This document shows, piece after piece, positions 1-9,724 of a stretch of DNA of 64,000 bases. The notes under the pieces are model-generated. The model was not told where the DNA came from, did not search any database, and saw nothing but the letters and a program-made list of their open reading frames with translations. Positions within the stretch are counted from its first letter, which is position 1; the number at the start of each line of letters is the position of its first letter. Origin of the DNA: Doryteuthis pealeii (taxonomy: Eukaryota; Mollusca; Cephalopoda; Myopsida; Loliginidae); contig CM042157.1 of NCBI GenBank assembly GCA_023376005.1, positions 85,402,643 through 85,466,642 on the forward strand, written 5' to 3'. Both the position numbers and the translations under genes were made by a program.

Positions 1-529
1 GTTTATGGTGGCCGGTTAGGGTTAAGTTTTGTAGATAAATGTTTTTTTAAAATTTGAGTGAGGCATAAGGGATAAACAGTTCTGGTTTAAGAGTTCTTAA
101 ATTTTATTTTATTTTCTAATTTTTTTTTACTGTAACTTATTTACCTGGATTCGTTTGTTGAGGGATTTTCAAAAAAGCAAGTAGGGGTCCCAGAAAACTT
201 GAAATAATCACCAATCTGAGATAATGGCATGAGGGTTGTGGTGAAGGGGAAGAAAAGAAACCTAGAATTGAAAGGAAAAAAAAAAAAAAGAAATTGGCAA
301 AAATTTGAATCTTGCTCTCTGGATTCATAGATTTTTTTTTCTTCATGATCAATGATGACCATAAATTTAGATAAGGTTTATTTGTAACTGTAAAGAAATT
401 ATATTTGTGTGTGTGTGTGTGTGTGTAAATATTTTAATTATTTTATACAGATATTTTAACTTTTTGCATGTATGTACCTATAAGATTGATTCCTTCAATA
501 TTATTATCATTTGGGGTAACATTTTATTA
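1..529. other. AT-rich intergenic DNA, no gene seen
   Basis: No exon-like frame or recognisable repeat family. It holds poly-A/T runs and a short GT microsatellite near 406-426. The two open frames here run through A/T tracts and look like chance frames. Confidence 0.5.
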
Positions 530-779
530 GTAAGTAAAGTTGTCGGGGTGACCTAAAGTCCGTATTGGTCTGATAGTGAGGGAGTCTATCCCCTTTTTAC
601 TAGCGCTAGACCAAGGAGATTGTTTTGGAGTCTGAGGTGGAACACTATGCCTACCATCAGTTCCTGACTTTATCGCACAGATCCTTGTGCTACTCATACG
701 CTGAGTTCGCTAGGACTGGTATCGAACCAGGAACCTTGTGGCTCCTAGTTGTACGCTCTACTGACTGAGCTAAACCGAT
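530..779 (-). mobile_element. SINE-A copy 1 (tRNA-derived)
   Basis: Minus-strand copy of the commonest SINE in the window. The family is about 250 bp, with a tRNA-like head (A box TTAGCTCAGTCGGTAGAGC, B box near GGTTCCTAGTTCGATACC), a conserved body containing CTTGGTCTAGCGCTAGTG, and a 3' end like CGACTTTACTTAC. This copy is diverged (head reads TCAGTCAGTAGAGCG) and abuts a SINE-E copy. The internal boxes imply pol III transcription and mobilisation by a LINE in trans; that is inferred from the SINE class. Confidence 0.85.
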
Positions 780-1101
780 TGGACACATGGCCTAGTGGAT
801 AAAGGAGTTAGGTTAAGAAAGTTCTAAGTGACAGTTATCTCTGGACTGCAGGTTCTATCCTGGCCAAGGGCAGCAGTAGCATAGAATAATAATTAACACA
901 GCTTAACACCTCTACCCCAGCTATGGTTAGCAGAATGAGAACAGGATACCCCCGTGGACTGAATAAAGGGTTAGGTTCAAAGTTCCGTGATGGCTCCCGA
1001 TTACAAGAAGAAATACCTGAAGAAGGCCGGAGGGTACAACGTCCAAAACGTACAGATAACAATGAAGATGAGGACAATAGTCTGAATAACACAGATAATA
1101 G
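780..1101 (+). mobile_element. SINE-E copy 1 (tRNA-derived, retroelement-type tail)
   Basis: It starts with a tRNA-like head (A box TGGCCTAGTGGATAA, B box GGTTCTATCC). A body follows, then a 3' module containing CCTGAAGAAGGCC and AACAATGAAGATGAGGAC, ending in AATAAC-type repeats. The same order recurs at 22453 and, in part, at 46.5 kb. The 65-codon frame inside it is not conserved as protein and I reject it as a gene. Confidence 0.8.
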
Positions 1102-1229
1102 TAAACCGAATGATATCTAAAGAATATGATAAAAGAATTGTTATTAAACATTTTTTAATGTAAGCCAAAACCACCAATTATTAGATTATTCGGACTCTTG
1201 TTCTTGTTATATACACAAATAAAGGATTT

Positions 1230-1372
1230 GGTTTGAAATTCTGTGAAGGTTTCCAATTACAACAAGAAACACCTGAGGAGTCTGGAAGACACCTCGTCCA
1301 AAATGTTGTGTATATAACAATAAAAATGAGGACAACAGTCCAAATAATCTAAATAATAACGATTACGAGATG
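1230..1372 (+). mobile_element. SINE-E 3' module, truncated and diverged
   Basis: The stretch has TTCTGTGAAGG, ACACCTGAGGAGTCTGG and AATAAAAATGAGGACAACAG in the same order as the SINE-E tail at 970-1101, without a tRNA head. It is an old 5'-truncated copy. Confidence 0.6.
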
Positions 1373-1682
1373 TATATTTTGTCATTAATAGTATAGATAT
1401 TCATAGAAATATTGGTTTGTGGGAAATATGATTATATATATATATTAGTGATATTCAAGTAAATATTCTACTATGACAAAGCAGTGGACATTTTATTACA
1501 CTTTACAAAAAATTCCAACCCTTGGAAATCCTATTTCCCACAAGATCTGTTTAATTGAATACCTACTTCTGTTAGAATTAACTTATTCAGATAACTTTTC
1601 TTATAGTTTTGATTAGAAAATATTTAAAAAAAAATCTCATACTTCTAAAAGACTTATAGCACAGAATATGTACATTTAATAA

Positions 1683-1716
<34 letters not shown>

Positions 1717-1900
1717 GTACCATGTTTTTAAAATTTCTATGTTCTACAATTTCATTGTTTTTTTTTTTTTTTTTCCAATTAAGTGTTTACTTATCATATA
1801 TAAATAACCATTCTTTCTATTTTAATGTTAAAATATTTTTTGATAATTTATACTGCAAAGATATGGAGTGTGATTAGTTTGTGAGTATTGGAGTATTTGC
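1373..1900. other. AT-rich DNA, no gene seen
   Basis: Poly-T runs, a TA run near 1681-1700 and no frame of note. Nothing recognisable. Confidence 0.5.
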
Positions 1901-2446
1901 TTTGGTTTAGTTTGTTTTGTTTTACGGCATATCAACCTCAGTGGGTCATTTAATGCCGACAAATTTGTGAAATAAATTCATTCTTAATGCATAATACAAT
2001 TTTGTTTATAAACTCATGTTTTTCTATCAACCCATAGATGGGACCCTAACAGGTACTACCACTCCGGGTCACAGTGGACCAGGGAGCAATGGTGATGAAG
2101 GGGTGCTCCATATTCCCCAAACTTCCAGAACTGGAACCTCACCATCAGATAGAGTTTAACGTCCTTCCCAGGACATGTAGACCTGCAGCCACCGCCTTCT
2201 AGCACCCATATGATAAAAAGGATTGGGGGTTGCCATAAGAGCAATAGGGTTGGGGTAATCATATAGGTGTTAGGGCTTGACGTGGTCTAAAGTGGAATAT
2301 TGCAAGTCACGGACTGCCCATCCACCTGGGTTCTATCCTTAAGCATCACGGGTCACCACCCATGGCCAACAGGTGGCCCCATTGGGGGAGTCTTACCCCT
2401 CTGCAGAGGTGCAGTTGGTGCATTCTAATGCCCCAGCCGACAGGGC
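1901..2446 (-). mobile_element. Retroposon C copy 1
   Basis: Full-length family members are about 580-600 bp. Read on the minus strand they start near CCCTGTCGGCTGGGGCG and end with GGTTGATATGCCGTAAAAC followed by CAAA-type repeats. Other copies have 12-14 bp target duplications and 5' truncations, so the family moves by retroposition. This copy lacks about 50 bp present in the others (the segment with GATCGGAGGGGGCCTCTCC) and I cannot define its target duplication. No clear tRNA head is visible, so its promoter class is unknown. Confidence 0.85.
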
Positions 2447-3070
2447 ATGCTTTTATTTGGAGGTCCACATCACATTAGTTCTTTTGCTGTGTAGACCACT
2501 ATAAAGATGCATTTTCCTCTGCAGATTATCACTTATGGTTTTCAAATTGTAATAGCAGATGTAAAATGAAATTTTAAAAGCACCCCACCAACCACCCGCC
2601 GACCACATATATTATCTGGAGATAAGGACTGCTTAAGAGCTGAGGTAGTTGTGTTTTTCTAATTATCTGAAGAATGGCCAGGATTTTGAATTCTGATTTT
2701 TTTTTTTTTTTTTTTTTTTTTTTGAGGTAGGCAGGCTGGCCCACCCAACTGGAAAATTGGTGCAACACAATCTTCCTCCCTATCATAGTTGGTTTATGAT
2801 TTGAAAATGTGTATATGTTTGGCTATAAATGATGCATTTGTAAGAAAACTTATTTAAATTCACACATTATAAAATTCATTGGTTAGCACATGCACAAAGT
2901 ATGGGTTGGGTGTGTGGGCCTCTTTTTAGGAAGAGATGAAAAATGGTTTTCTCTTTCAAAACATAGTTGAGTTTTAACAGAAAAGAATGATACTTATTAA
3001 AGGTGTTGAAGATTAAAGAAAATTCTTTTTTAATCTTCAAGAATTGTAAACAGATAAGTCATTATTTAAA
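2447..3070. other. Non-coding DNA with poly-T tract
   Basis: Contains a T23-type tract at about 2697-2723 and otherwise unremarkable AT-rich sequence. No gene or family recognised. Confidence 0.45.
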
Positions 3071-3229
3071 ATGGCAAATAAAACTAAAATTGAGATAAAA
3101 TTCTTCAAACTTATCAATTTATGTCCCGTTCCTAAGTTGGTTGGTTGGATTTTATGGTATGTCAACTCTAGTTGGGTTATTCTATACCAAAGACATTTAG
3201 TTTTATGCATTCTTGATGATTATTCAAAA

Positions 3230-3440
3230 TTTAAAAAAAATTTGTATTATATGGATTATTCCGACTATTGTCCTCATCTTTATTGTTATCTGCACAACAT
3301 TTCAGCCAATGTGCCCTCTGGCCTTCTTCAGGTATTTCTTGTTGTACTCGGGAAGGCACATCAGCCAAAACATTGTGCAGATAACAATAAAGATGAAGAC
3401 AATAGTCTGAATAATCCAAATAATCCAAATTATCAAGACT
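3230..3440. repeat. Inverted dimer of the SINE-E 3' module
   Basis: The left part reads TATTCCGACTATTGTCCTC...GTTATCTGCACAACA (minus-strand tail). The right part reads TTGTGCAGATAACAATAAAG...GACAATAGTCTGAATAA (plus-strand tail), with the axis near 3330-3350. The result is a palindrome of about 200 bp with imperfect arms. It explains why overlapping open frames appear on both strands here; they are not genes. Confidence 0.75.
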
Positions 3441-3512
3441 CATCTCAAAATTTCAGAATTTTTATTTTTATTTAAACTAAATTTTTTTAAAAACAATTTT
3501 TAAAACTCATTT

Positions 3513-3952
3513 TTATATTCAACCTATAGATGGGACCCTAACAGGTACTACCACTCCAGGTCAGAATGGGCCTGGGAGTAATGATGATGAAGGGGTACTC
3601 CACACTCCCCAGAGCTCCAGATTCCTGAATTGAAATGAAATTGTTTGAAATTTCCATTTTAACCGTCCACCCTGTTGACAGGGCATAGAATATGCTAACT
3701 GTATCCCCTGCAGAGGGTAAGACCCCCTCTCCCACACACACAGAAAAAGGGGTGTCATGGATATGTCACTAAACAGCATCCAATGGTGAGGCTGCACTTC
3801 AGGAGATTTGAGGCGTGTGTAGTACTGTTTCATTGCCATTACTCTCATGTCCACTCTGACAACCTGGAGTGGTAGTACTTGTTAAGTCCGATCTATGAGT
3901 GAAATAGATCTGAAAATTATTTGTATCAGATAGGAATTAAAAAAAGTATGTG
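3513..3952. mobile_element. C-related (family D) fragments in opposite orientations
   Basis: Positions 3513-3612 match the 3' half of family C/D on the minus strand (CTATAGATGGGACCC, ACTACCACTCCAGGTC). About 3660-3950 reads as plus-strand D sequence (TGACAGGGCATAGAATATGC to ATTTGTATCAGATAGGAAT). The plus part ends in the AGATAGGAAT motif that forms the 46-bp array at 29.25 kb. Confidence 0.6.
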
Positions 3953-4207
3953 AAGTTAGTGGAGTGGCCTATTGTCGATATCAGCTGAACAATGAGGGAG
4001 TCTATCCCCTTTTTGCTAGTGCTAGACTAGGGAGATTGTTTTTTTTTCTGAGGTGGAGCGCCACACCTACCGTCAGCACCCCACTTTACTGCACAGATCA
4101 AATAACCCAATCTGTACTACTCATGTGCTGAGTTGGCAGGGACCAGTATCGAACCAGGAACCTTGTGATTCATAGTTGGGTGCTTTACCGACTGAGCTAA
4201 ACTGGCC
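3953..4207 (-). mobile_element. SINE-A copy 2, inserted in a D-element tail
   Basis: Minus-strand SINE-A (CTAGTGCTAGACTAGGGAG body, ACTGAGCTAAACTGGCC head). The interrupted D tail resumes at once with TAGGAATACTTGATGCC. ATAGGAAT occurs on both sides and is the probable short target duplication. Confidence 0.75.
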
Positions 4208-4400
4208 AAATAGGAATACTTGATGCCATACAACTCCAGTTCAGGGGGATCTGAGGAGTGTGTAGTACCTGTTCATTGCCATTACTCTTAGGTCCACTCT
4301 GACCTGGAGTGGTAGTACCTGTTAAGGTCCCATGTATAGGTCAAACGCATCTGTTAAAAAAAAAATAGGAATACTTTATGCAAAGTATAACTGCAAAGTA
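4208..4400 (+). mobile_element. Family D 3' portion
   Basis: Contains CTGACCTGGAGTGGTAGTACC and the tail motif TAGGAATACTT twice. It continues the D element split by the SINE at 3953-4207, probably with a local duplication. Confidence 0.55.
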
Positions 4401-4411
4401 TTTGTATTAGA

Positions 4412-4822
4412 TGTATCTATTAAAACTTGTTTTAAAAAAAACAATGAGGACTGTCTAATGTTGCATGCTCAAATTTTGCGCTGGGTTAGCTCAGTCAGTA
4501 GAGCGTTCGGCTAGAAACCACAAGGTTCCTAGTTTGATACCCGCCCTCGCCAACTCAGCGTATGAGTAGCACAGGGTTCTGTGCGGTAAACTAAGGAGCT
4601 GATGGTAGGTGTGGCGCTCCACCTCAGATGCTAGAATAATCACCTTGGTCTAGCGCTAGTGAAAAGGGGATAGACTCCCTCGCTGCATGGCTGATACCGA
4701 CTTTAGGCCGCCCCGACGACTTTACTTTACTTATGACTATTTCGGGTATAGTGACGTAAGCAGTGACATAGTTTTTGTTACAGACAAAAACCGGAAGCGA
4801 ATCTCCATTATTTAAAGATACT
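4412..4822 (-). mobile_element. Diverged Helitron-1 relative split by a SINE
   Basis: Read on the minus strand it has the 5' region ATGGAGATTCGCTTCCGG...TCACTGCTTACGTCAC and later GCAACATTAGACAGTCCTC, collinear with the element at 48727-49119. The 3' hairpin end is missing. SINE-A copy 3 lies inside it. Compared with the 48.8-kb relative, about 20 bp around the insertion point are absent. Confidence 0.7.
4478..4731 (+). mobile_element. SINE-A copy 3
   Basis: Plus-strand copy from CTGGGTTAGCTCAGTCAGTA to CGACGACTTTACTTTACTT, with recognisable A and B boxes and the TCTAGCGCTAGTG body motif. It is nested in the Helitron-like element at 4412-4822. Confidence 0.88.
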
Positions 4823-4847
4823 TATGCCCAGGGGAGGGTGCTAGTAT

Positions 4848-4854
4848 CACTAAA

Positions 4855-4885
<31 letters not shown>

Positions 4886-4969
4886 AAAAGATATCTTGTA
4901 ACAATTGTATATTCTTCTAGTGAATTCTTTGAAAGTATTTTTTTCTTTTTTTTTTTTTTTTTGTGTATT
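4848..4969. repeat. Poly-A/poly-T low-complexity stretches
   Basis: An A-rich run with scattered G (about 4852-4890) is followed by a T tract (about 4938-4963). The open frame of KKKK and FFFF codons here is an artefact. Confidence 0.8.
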
Positions 4970-5066
4970 ATTTTTCTGAGTGGGAAATCTTGTTAATCCT
5001 ATTGATTACTCTTTCAATGTTAAGGTCAGTTGATATCAGTAGTAAGTTGATTATGTCGTATATTTA

Positions 5067-5687
5067 GACATAATGTAATATGGTTTGGGTTTGTTTTACG
5101 GCATATCAACCTCAGTGGGTCATTTAATGCCAGCAAAGTTTTGAAATAAATCAATTCTTAATGTATAATAGAATTTTTTTATAAATACATTTTCTATTTA
5201 ACCCATAGATGGGACCTTAACAGGTACTACCACTCCGGGTCAGAGTGGACCAGGGAGCAATGGTGATGAAGGGGTGCTCCACATTCCCCAAACCTCCAAA
5301 ACTGGAACCTCACCATCAGATAGAGTTTAACGTGATTCCCAGGACATGTAGACCCTTAGCCACCGCCTTCTAGCACCCATATGATAAAAAGGGGTTGGGG
5401 CTTGCCATAAGGTCAATAGGATTGGGAAAATCATATAGGTGCTAGAGCTTGACGTGACCAGCCGATTGATCGGAGGGGGCCTCTCCGACCGCCCGTCTAA
5501 CCCAAGATAAGGCCAAAGTGGAGTATTGCATGTCATGAACTGCTCATCCACCTGGGCTCTATCCTTAAGCATCACGGGTCGCCACCCACTGCCAACAGGT
5601 GGCCCCATCAGAGGAGTCTTACCCCTCTGCAGAGGTGCAGTCGGTGCATTCTAACGCCCCAGCCCAACAGGGCGGGACATAATGTAA
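5067..5687 (-). mobile_element. Retroposon C copy 2 with 12-bp target duplication
   Basis: The element proper is 5079-5675 on the minus strand, near full length. It is bounded by the direct repeat GACATAATGTAA at 5067-5078 and 5676-5687. Its tail at the left edge is GGTTTGGGTTTG (CAAACC repeats on the sense strand). A 93-codon sense-strand frame (5327-5608) recurs in copies 4 and 5, probably through recent common ancestry rather than coding selection. Confidence 0.93.
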
Positions 5688-5933
5688 GTAAGTAAAGTCG
5701 TTAGGGTGGCCTAAAGTCGGTATCAGCTAATCTGCGAGGGAGTCTATCCCCTTTTCACTAGTGCTAGACCAAGGAGATTGTTTTTTGCAATGAGGTGGTG
5801 CGCCACACCTACCATCAGCTACTTTACCGCACAGACCCCTGTGCTACTCATACGCCGAGTTGGCGAGGGCCGATATCGAACTAGGAACCTTGTGGTTTCT
5901 AGCCAAACTCTACCGACTGAGCTAACCCGGCCC
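5684..5933 (-). mobile_element. SINE-A copy 4
   Basis: Minus-strand copy from GTAAGTAAGTAAAGTCG to GCTAACCCGGCCC. It directly abuts the right target duplication of retroposon C copy 2, so one inserted beside the other. Confidence 0.88.
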
Positions 5934-6556
5934 TATTAATTCTCTCAACTTTATTTGGAAAGTTTTTGATTTTAATTTCTCTTGTTTTTAATTATAATAA
6001 TAGTAATAATTTTATTTTTATAGATTTCTGTTTATTTTTATCACGGAGTATATTTATCTTCAACTTAATTGATTTGTAAGCTTTTAACTTTATTTATTTA
6101 TTGTTGAATCCATCTTGTACCTACCTACTTATCTCTTCTTTGCTCTATCTCCACTTTGATTGTATCTACCATTTTACATTGATTTTCATCAATCCATTTT
6201 TTAGTGTTGGATGTGCACTTTAATGGGTCAAGTTGCTCAATGCGCTACTGGTACTATATAACCTAGTACTGCCTGTTTCATAGTCGGATCATCGGTGACT
6301 AAAACGGCAACCCCACAGATTTTGTCTGGTGAGGAGGGTGGCTAGACACCCTGCAGGATGAAAAACAAGACCTGTAAAAGGGTAGAGGAAGCTCTTTGCT
6401 CAATGGCCATCTAGCACATTATTTCTAAAGTCCGACCCCTTATCATCATGGTAGGGTTGTGTAAACTAGATAGTGTCAGAGCAATGCAATCGGTTCCTGG
6501 TAGGGTTACCCAAGGGCAATAGGGTGGTTTTAGGGCCACAACCTGGCTAAAGGGGG
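5934..6556. other. Unassigned sequence
   Basis: 5934-6200 is AT-rich and featureless. 6200-6556 is less AT-rich (GTGAGGAGGGTGGCTAGACACC and similar) and has the look of an old retroelement, but I find no frame longer than background and no second copy here. Confidence 0.35.
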
Positions 6557-6785
6557 TCTGGCAAAAATTCAATGGGCATCTCCATCATCGTTAGTACTTG
6601 TCACTGTATCTGTGGAAAATCTGCGGCAAACAAGGGCATCTCTTTCCCCTGACCGGGTATGCATGTGGGGTTTGGGGACAGCTTGTGAATTTCCTATTCC
6701 CTTGTTTCTCCTTCTATGAATTCGCCAGAGTGTATTCGTTGGGTGGAATCGGCTTAACTGACCCAGACTGAATGCTGTAACAGAA
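6557..6785 (-). repeat. Repeat family H, copy 1
   Basis: About 230 bp shared with 7164-7425: TCTCCATCATCGT, AAGGGCATCTCTTTCCCCTG, CATGTGGGGTTTGGGGACAG and CTTGTGAATTTCCTATT occur in the same order. Minus-strand frames cross it (79 codons here) but are not collinear as protein between copies. Strand is assigned only from those frames and is uncertain. Confidence 0.7.
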
Positions 6786-7163
6786 ACAGAAAGAACATGT
6801 TTCATCACATTTAATGGAAAAACATTTTTTTAGGGGGGGGGGGGTAAAAGGGAAAAGTCTTTGTGAATTTTATCAGTCCAGCATTTGGTTGCAGTCATGT
6901 GCACGAAACTCTTGATGGGGTGGGGGAGACACTCCTTATACATCTGGTAGCAACTGATGTACTTGGGAAATATTTTGTCCAATGTAATATATTGAGTAAT
7001 GAAGGGCCACTAAACTAAAAATACCAGATCTTTATCATTGATGGCTTGTGTACATTTGTATAAAATGTATTCAATGTTTCTCTGATTTCCTAAAGAAAGT
7101 TTAACCAATGAATAGAATCTTGGAATGCCATTATTTGTGATTCTTACAAGAAAACACTTTTAG

Positions 7164-7425
7164 AAAGAGAAGGCAAAAATCTAAAGGGTGTCTCCATCAT
7201 CGTCAAGAATCAATGGCTTTTGGCATACTTGTCACTGCATCTGGAAAATCTGCAGCAAACAACACAAGGGCATCTCTTTCCCCTGACCGGGATATGCATG
7301 TGGGGTTTGGGGACAGCTTGTGAATTTCCTATTACCCTGTTATTCCTTCCATGAATTCAACCATAGGTGAATTCATTGGTTGGAGCTGGCTCAATTGACC
7401 CAGGGTGAATTCTGTAACAGTAAGT
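7164..7425 (-). repeat. Repeat family H, copy 2
   Basis: Second copy of the 6557-6785 repeat with a few small insertions and deletions, in direct orientation about 610 bp downstream. The matching blocks stop near CTGTAACAG in both. It could be a dispersed retroelement fragment or an old local duplication. Confidence 0.7.
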
Positions 7426-7619
7426 AGTAACTTTAATGGGTATATATTTAGTTGTTGTATACTCTCTTTCCTTACTTCTATTATTCTTCTGCTCATCTTT
7501 GGTATCTTACGTTCTTCTTCTAGCGTCTGGTCTTCCATTGGGGATTTTTCTTTATCAGAAGCCCTGTGTCATTGGTAGTTTTTAGATAATAACACAAGAC
7601 TTTGATTTACTTAGATCAT

Positions 7620-7855
7620 ATTTTATTTCGAAATCCCCACCAGACTACCTGCGCAGATTGAGTATGGCAGTGCGCATAACGCGACTTACCACCGTCGTGG
7701 TTTGGCCTATACTGAACTAAAACTCTCTCTAATCTAAACCGGAAGAGGGTCTTCTCCACCGATTCTCACAGTATCCACCGGAAGGAGGATCAGGAATGAG
7801 GTCAAGCCTTGTCACTCAATCCTTCAAGGCCGCCGGCTGCAACTTATAACAGCCA
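7620..7855. other. GC-richer unassigned block
   Basis: The base composition rises here, with several CpGs (GCGCATAACGCGACTTACC, AAGGCCGCCGGCTGCAAC). There is no frame or second copy in the window. It may be part of an unrecognised transposon or a regulatory stretch. Confidence 0.3.
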
Positions 7856-8044
7856 TTTTGGTTTCTACACTACTGTACATAAGTATTAGGAATCTAATAA
7901 TTATGTAACAGTCAGACACAAGGCAATTATAAGAGGGGCATTCTGTAAACATTTTATTTACTACACAATAGTTTTTCAAAAGGAACTTGCTAATCATTGG
8001 CCTATATAAAGCACTCTTACTCACTCATAATAATCACAAATATG

Positions 8045-8262
8045 AATTTTGAATGTCCCAACCCTATTGCCCTTATGGCACCCCCAACCCTTTTTATCAT
8101 ATATGACTATGAGCTCGAAGGTGGTGGCTGAGGGTCTTAATGTCCTGGGTATGATATTAAACTCTATATGATGGTGAAGTTCCAGTCCTGGAGCTCTGGG
8201 GAATGTGGAGTACCCCTTCATCTCCATTACTACCACGTTCACTCTGACCTGGAGTGGTAGGC
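8045..8262 (+). mobile_element. C/D-family fragment, diverged
   Basis: Matches the middle and 3' part of retroposon C on the sense strand: CCCTATTGCCCTTATGGCA, TTTTTATCATA, CTGGGGAATGTGGAG and TCTGACCTGGAGTGGTAG in order. Both ends are truncated. Confidence 0.7.
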
Positions 8263-8423
8263 CTCAAAATTAGGTATGACTTTAATTAAGCACATAATCT
8301 CCCAAAAAATTGTCAGCCTTCGCCATTTTCAAACACACTGTTTGACCACTTCATACTGTCGTGCTATAAGTCACCCAAAAAGTGCGATATACACATCAGT
8401 TTAAAATAAACGAGAAATTCTGG

Positions 8424-8497
8424 GGAAGCCAGCTAGTGTAATGGTTAGAATGTCCACCTGTCAGCCTGACAGGTAGGGTTCGAATCACGCACAAAGC
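8424..8497 (+). promoter_or_regulatory. tRNA-like head with pol III A and B boxes
   Basis: A box TAGTGTAATGGTTAG starts near 8434. B box GGTTCGAATC is at 8477-8486. Between them CCTGTC...GACAGG forms an anticodon-arm-like hairpin. A cloverleaf is only partly drawable, so this is a tRNA-derived SINE head and not a functional tRNA gene. Confidence 0.75.
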
Positions 8498-8512
8498 ACT
8501 GCCCTGTCTATA

Positions 8513-8556
8513 GCTCTACTGATGAGGCCTAATAGGCTGAAATGTACATACAGAGA
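8513..8556 (+). ncRNA. Hammerhead ribozyme-like motif, partly decayed
   Basis: Core CTGATGA at 8519-8525; stem II GGCCT/AGGCT (8526-8530 with 8534-8538, closing G-U pair) with an AAT loop; GAAA at 8539-8542; stem III ATG/CAT with a TA loop; cleavage position predicted after A8550. Stem I pairs TCTC (about 8514-8517) with GAGA-type bases at 8552-8555, but the pair next to the core is A8518 with C8551, a mismatch. The fold is type I with a very short stem III. Activity is doubtful because of that mismatch and the two-base loop. Confidence 0.65.
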
Positions 8557-8690
8557 TCGACTTTTTCTCGATTTGTTTACACTTTACATTTAAACCGATA
8601 TGCACGCCTAATTCATTTAATTATAATTAATTAATTAACAAATTAGGTATGACTTTAATTAAGCACATAATCTCCCAAAAAATGATTATG

Positions 8691-9192
8691 TAGAAAAGTA
8701 AAGATTTTCTTATATTTCTATCATTCAACATTTATCATTGTTAATTAGAAATCCTCTACTCCCTATGAAATGTTTTTTTAATTTTTTTTTTTTATGTGTG
8801 TATTTTGAAAAATTTATCCAACCCTAGTGCCAATCACCAAACCAAAATATTTACCTACACACTATTCACTCACTAATCATATATATCCCCCCCCCAAAAA
8901 AAAAAGCCAAGATTTGGTATTAAATAGCCCACATGGCATTAAACAAAATAACCAACTAATTAACAACCCCACTGCATTCACCCAAAACCCTAATTAAATT
9001 GAAATACATTTGAATTGATTCAGTAATTTGAAAATCTATCATAATGAGTTGGGCAGCTTGAATTATAATTTTTTACAAAAAGGAGATTTTTTTTTTTTAC
9101 TTGTTTGTTTGAATGAGAAAGAGTGAAGCAGTCTTTTTTTACTTTTTTAAAAACTTTACTAGGTAATTCTGCTTAAGTATACATATATGTTA
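8691..9192. other. AT-rich non-coding DNA
   Basis: Homopolymer A, T and C runs and no gene. Nothing recognisable. Confidence 0.45.
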
Positions 9193-9455
9193 GGGCCGGG
9201 TTAGCTCAATCGGTAGAGCGTTCGGCTAGAAACCACAAGGTTCCTAGTTCGATACCGGTCCTCGGCGACTCAGCATATGAGTAGCACAGGGATCTGTGCG
9301 GTAAAGTAAGGAGCTGATGGTAGGTGTGGCGCTCCACCTCAGACGCTAAGATAATCTCCTTGGTCTAGCGCTAGTGAAAAGGGGGATAGACTCCCTCGCT
9401 GATTGGCTGATACCGACTTTAGGCTGCCCCGTCGACTTTACTTACTTTTTACTTA
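9193..9455 (+). mobile_element. SINE-A copy 5
   Basis: Near full-length plus-strand copy starting GGGCCGGGTTAGCTCAATCG. Its 3' end (GGCTGCCCCGTCGACTTTAC, then TTACTTTTTACTTAC) differs from most copies, which read GCCGCCCCGACGAC. That end matches only SINE-A copy 9 at 15832-16091. What follows it is described in the next entry. Confidence 0.9.
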
Positions 9456-9551
9456 CACATTCACCAAATTTTAGAAAAAATATCAAATAAAGAAAAATAG
9501 ATTTTTTAAATTTGGGTAATTCTTAAAAAAAAACCCAACGACTTTACTTAC
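9454..9551 (+). repeat. Sequence attached to SINE-A copy 5 that matches the flank of copy 9
   Basis: About 85 bp (TTACACATTCACCAAATTTT onward to AAAAAACCCA) are the reverse complement of 15745-15831. That is the DNA lying 3' of SINE-A copy 9 in its own orientation. The internal variant ATTTGGGTAA agrees with the 15.8-kb copy rather than the two related stretches at 12.2 and 12.3 kb. It ends with a further CGACTTTACTTAC, the SINE-A 3' end again. The simplest reading is 3' transduction from copy 9. Confidence 0.7.
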
Positions 9552-9631
9552 CTATATATCTATGTCGTTCTCTGAATGTTTTTATCCAAATCTCTATTTA
9601 TTTAAATGACTACACATGTTACTAGATATCC

Positions 9632-9666
9632 ACACACACATGCACACACTCACACACTCACACACT

Positions 9667-9697
<31 letters not shown>

Positions 9698-9724
9698 ACA
9701 CACACACACACTCACACACACACA
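9632..9724. repeat. (CA)n microsatellite
   Basis: Roughly 90 bp of ACACAC with interspersed TCAC units. The long HTHTHT open frame over it is an artefact. Confidence 0.95.

Larger units (their letters stand above)
8267..8690 (+). mobile_element. Ribozyme-SINE element 1 with terminal direct repeats
   Basis: A 44-bp sequence beginning AATTAGGTATGACTTTAATT is present at about 8268-8311 and again at about 8642-8685. Between them lie a tRNA-like head (8424-8497) and a hammerhead-like fold (8513-8556). The same 3' sequence ends both arms of the palindrome at 31263-31540, so this is a dispersed element. Direct repeats around a hammerhead recall Penelope-like elements and retrozymes. The tRNA-type promoter recalls the Schistosoma Sm-alpha SINE-like elements. 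Which class applies is unresolved. Confidence 0.7.

Noticed and set aside
4480..4560. Possible genuine tRNA gene (and the other SINE-A heads)
   Set aside because: The A and B boxes are good, but the T stem and anticodon stem do not pair properly and the sequence always continues into the same 180-bp SINE body. These are tRNA-derived SINE heads.
6569..7538. Two minus-strand frames over repeat family H as paralogous exons
   Set aside because: The shared DNA is translated in different frames in the two copies, with stops in the common frame, so protein conservation is not supported.
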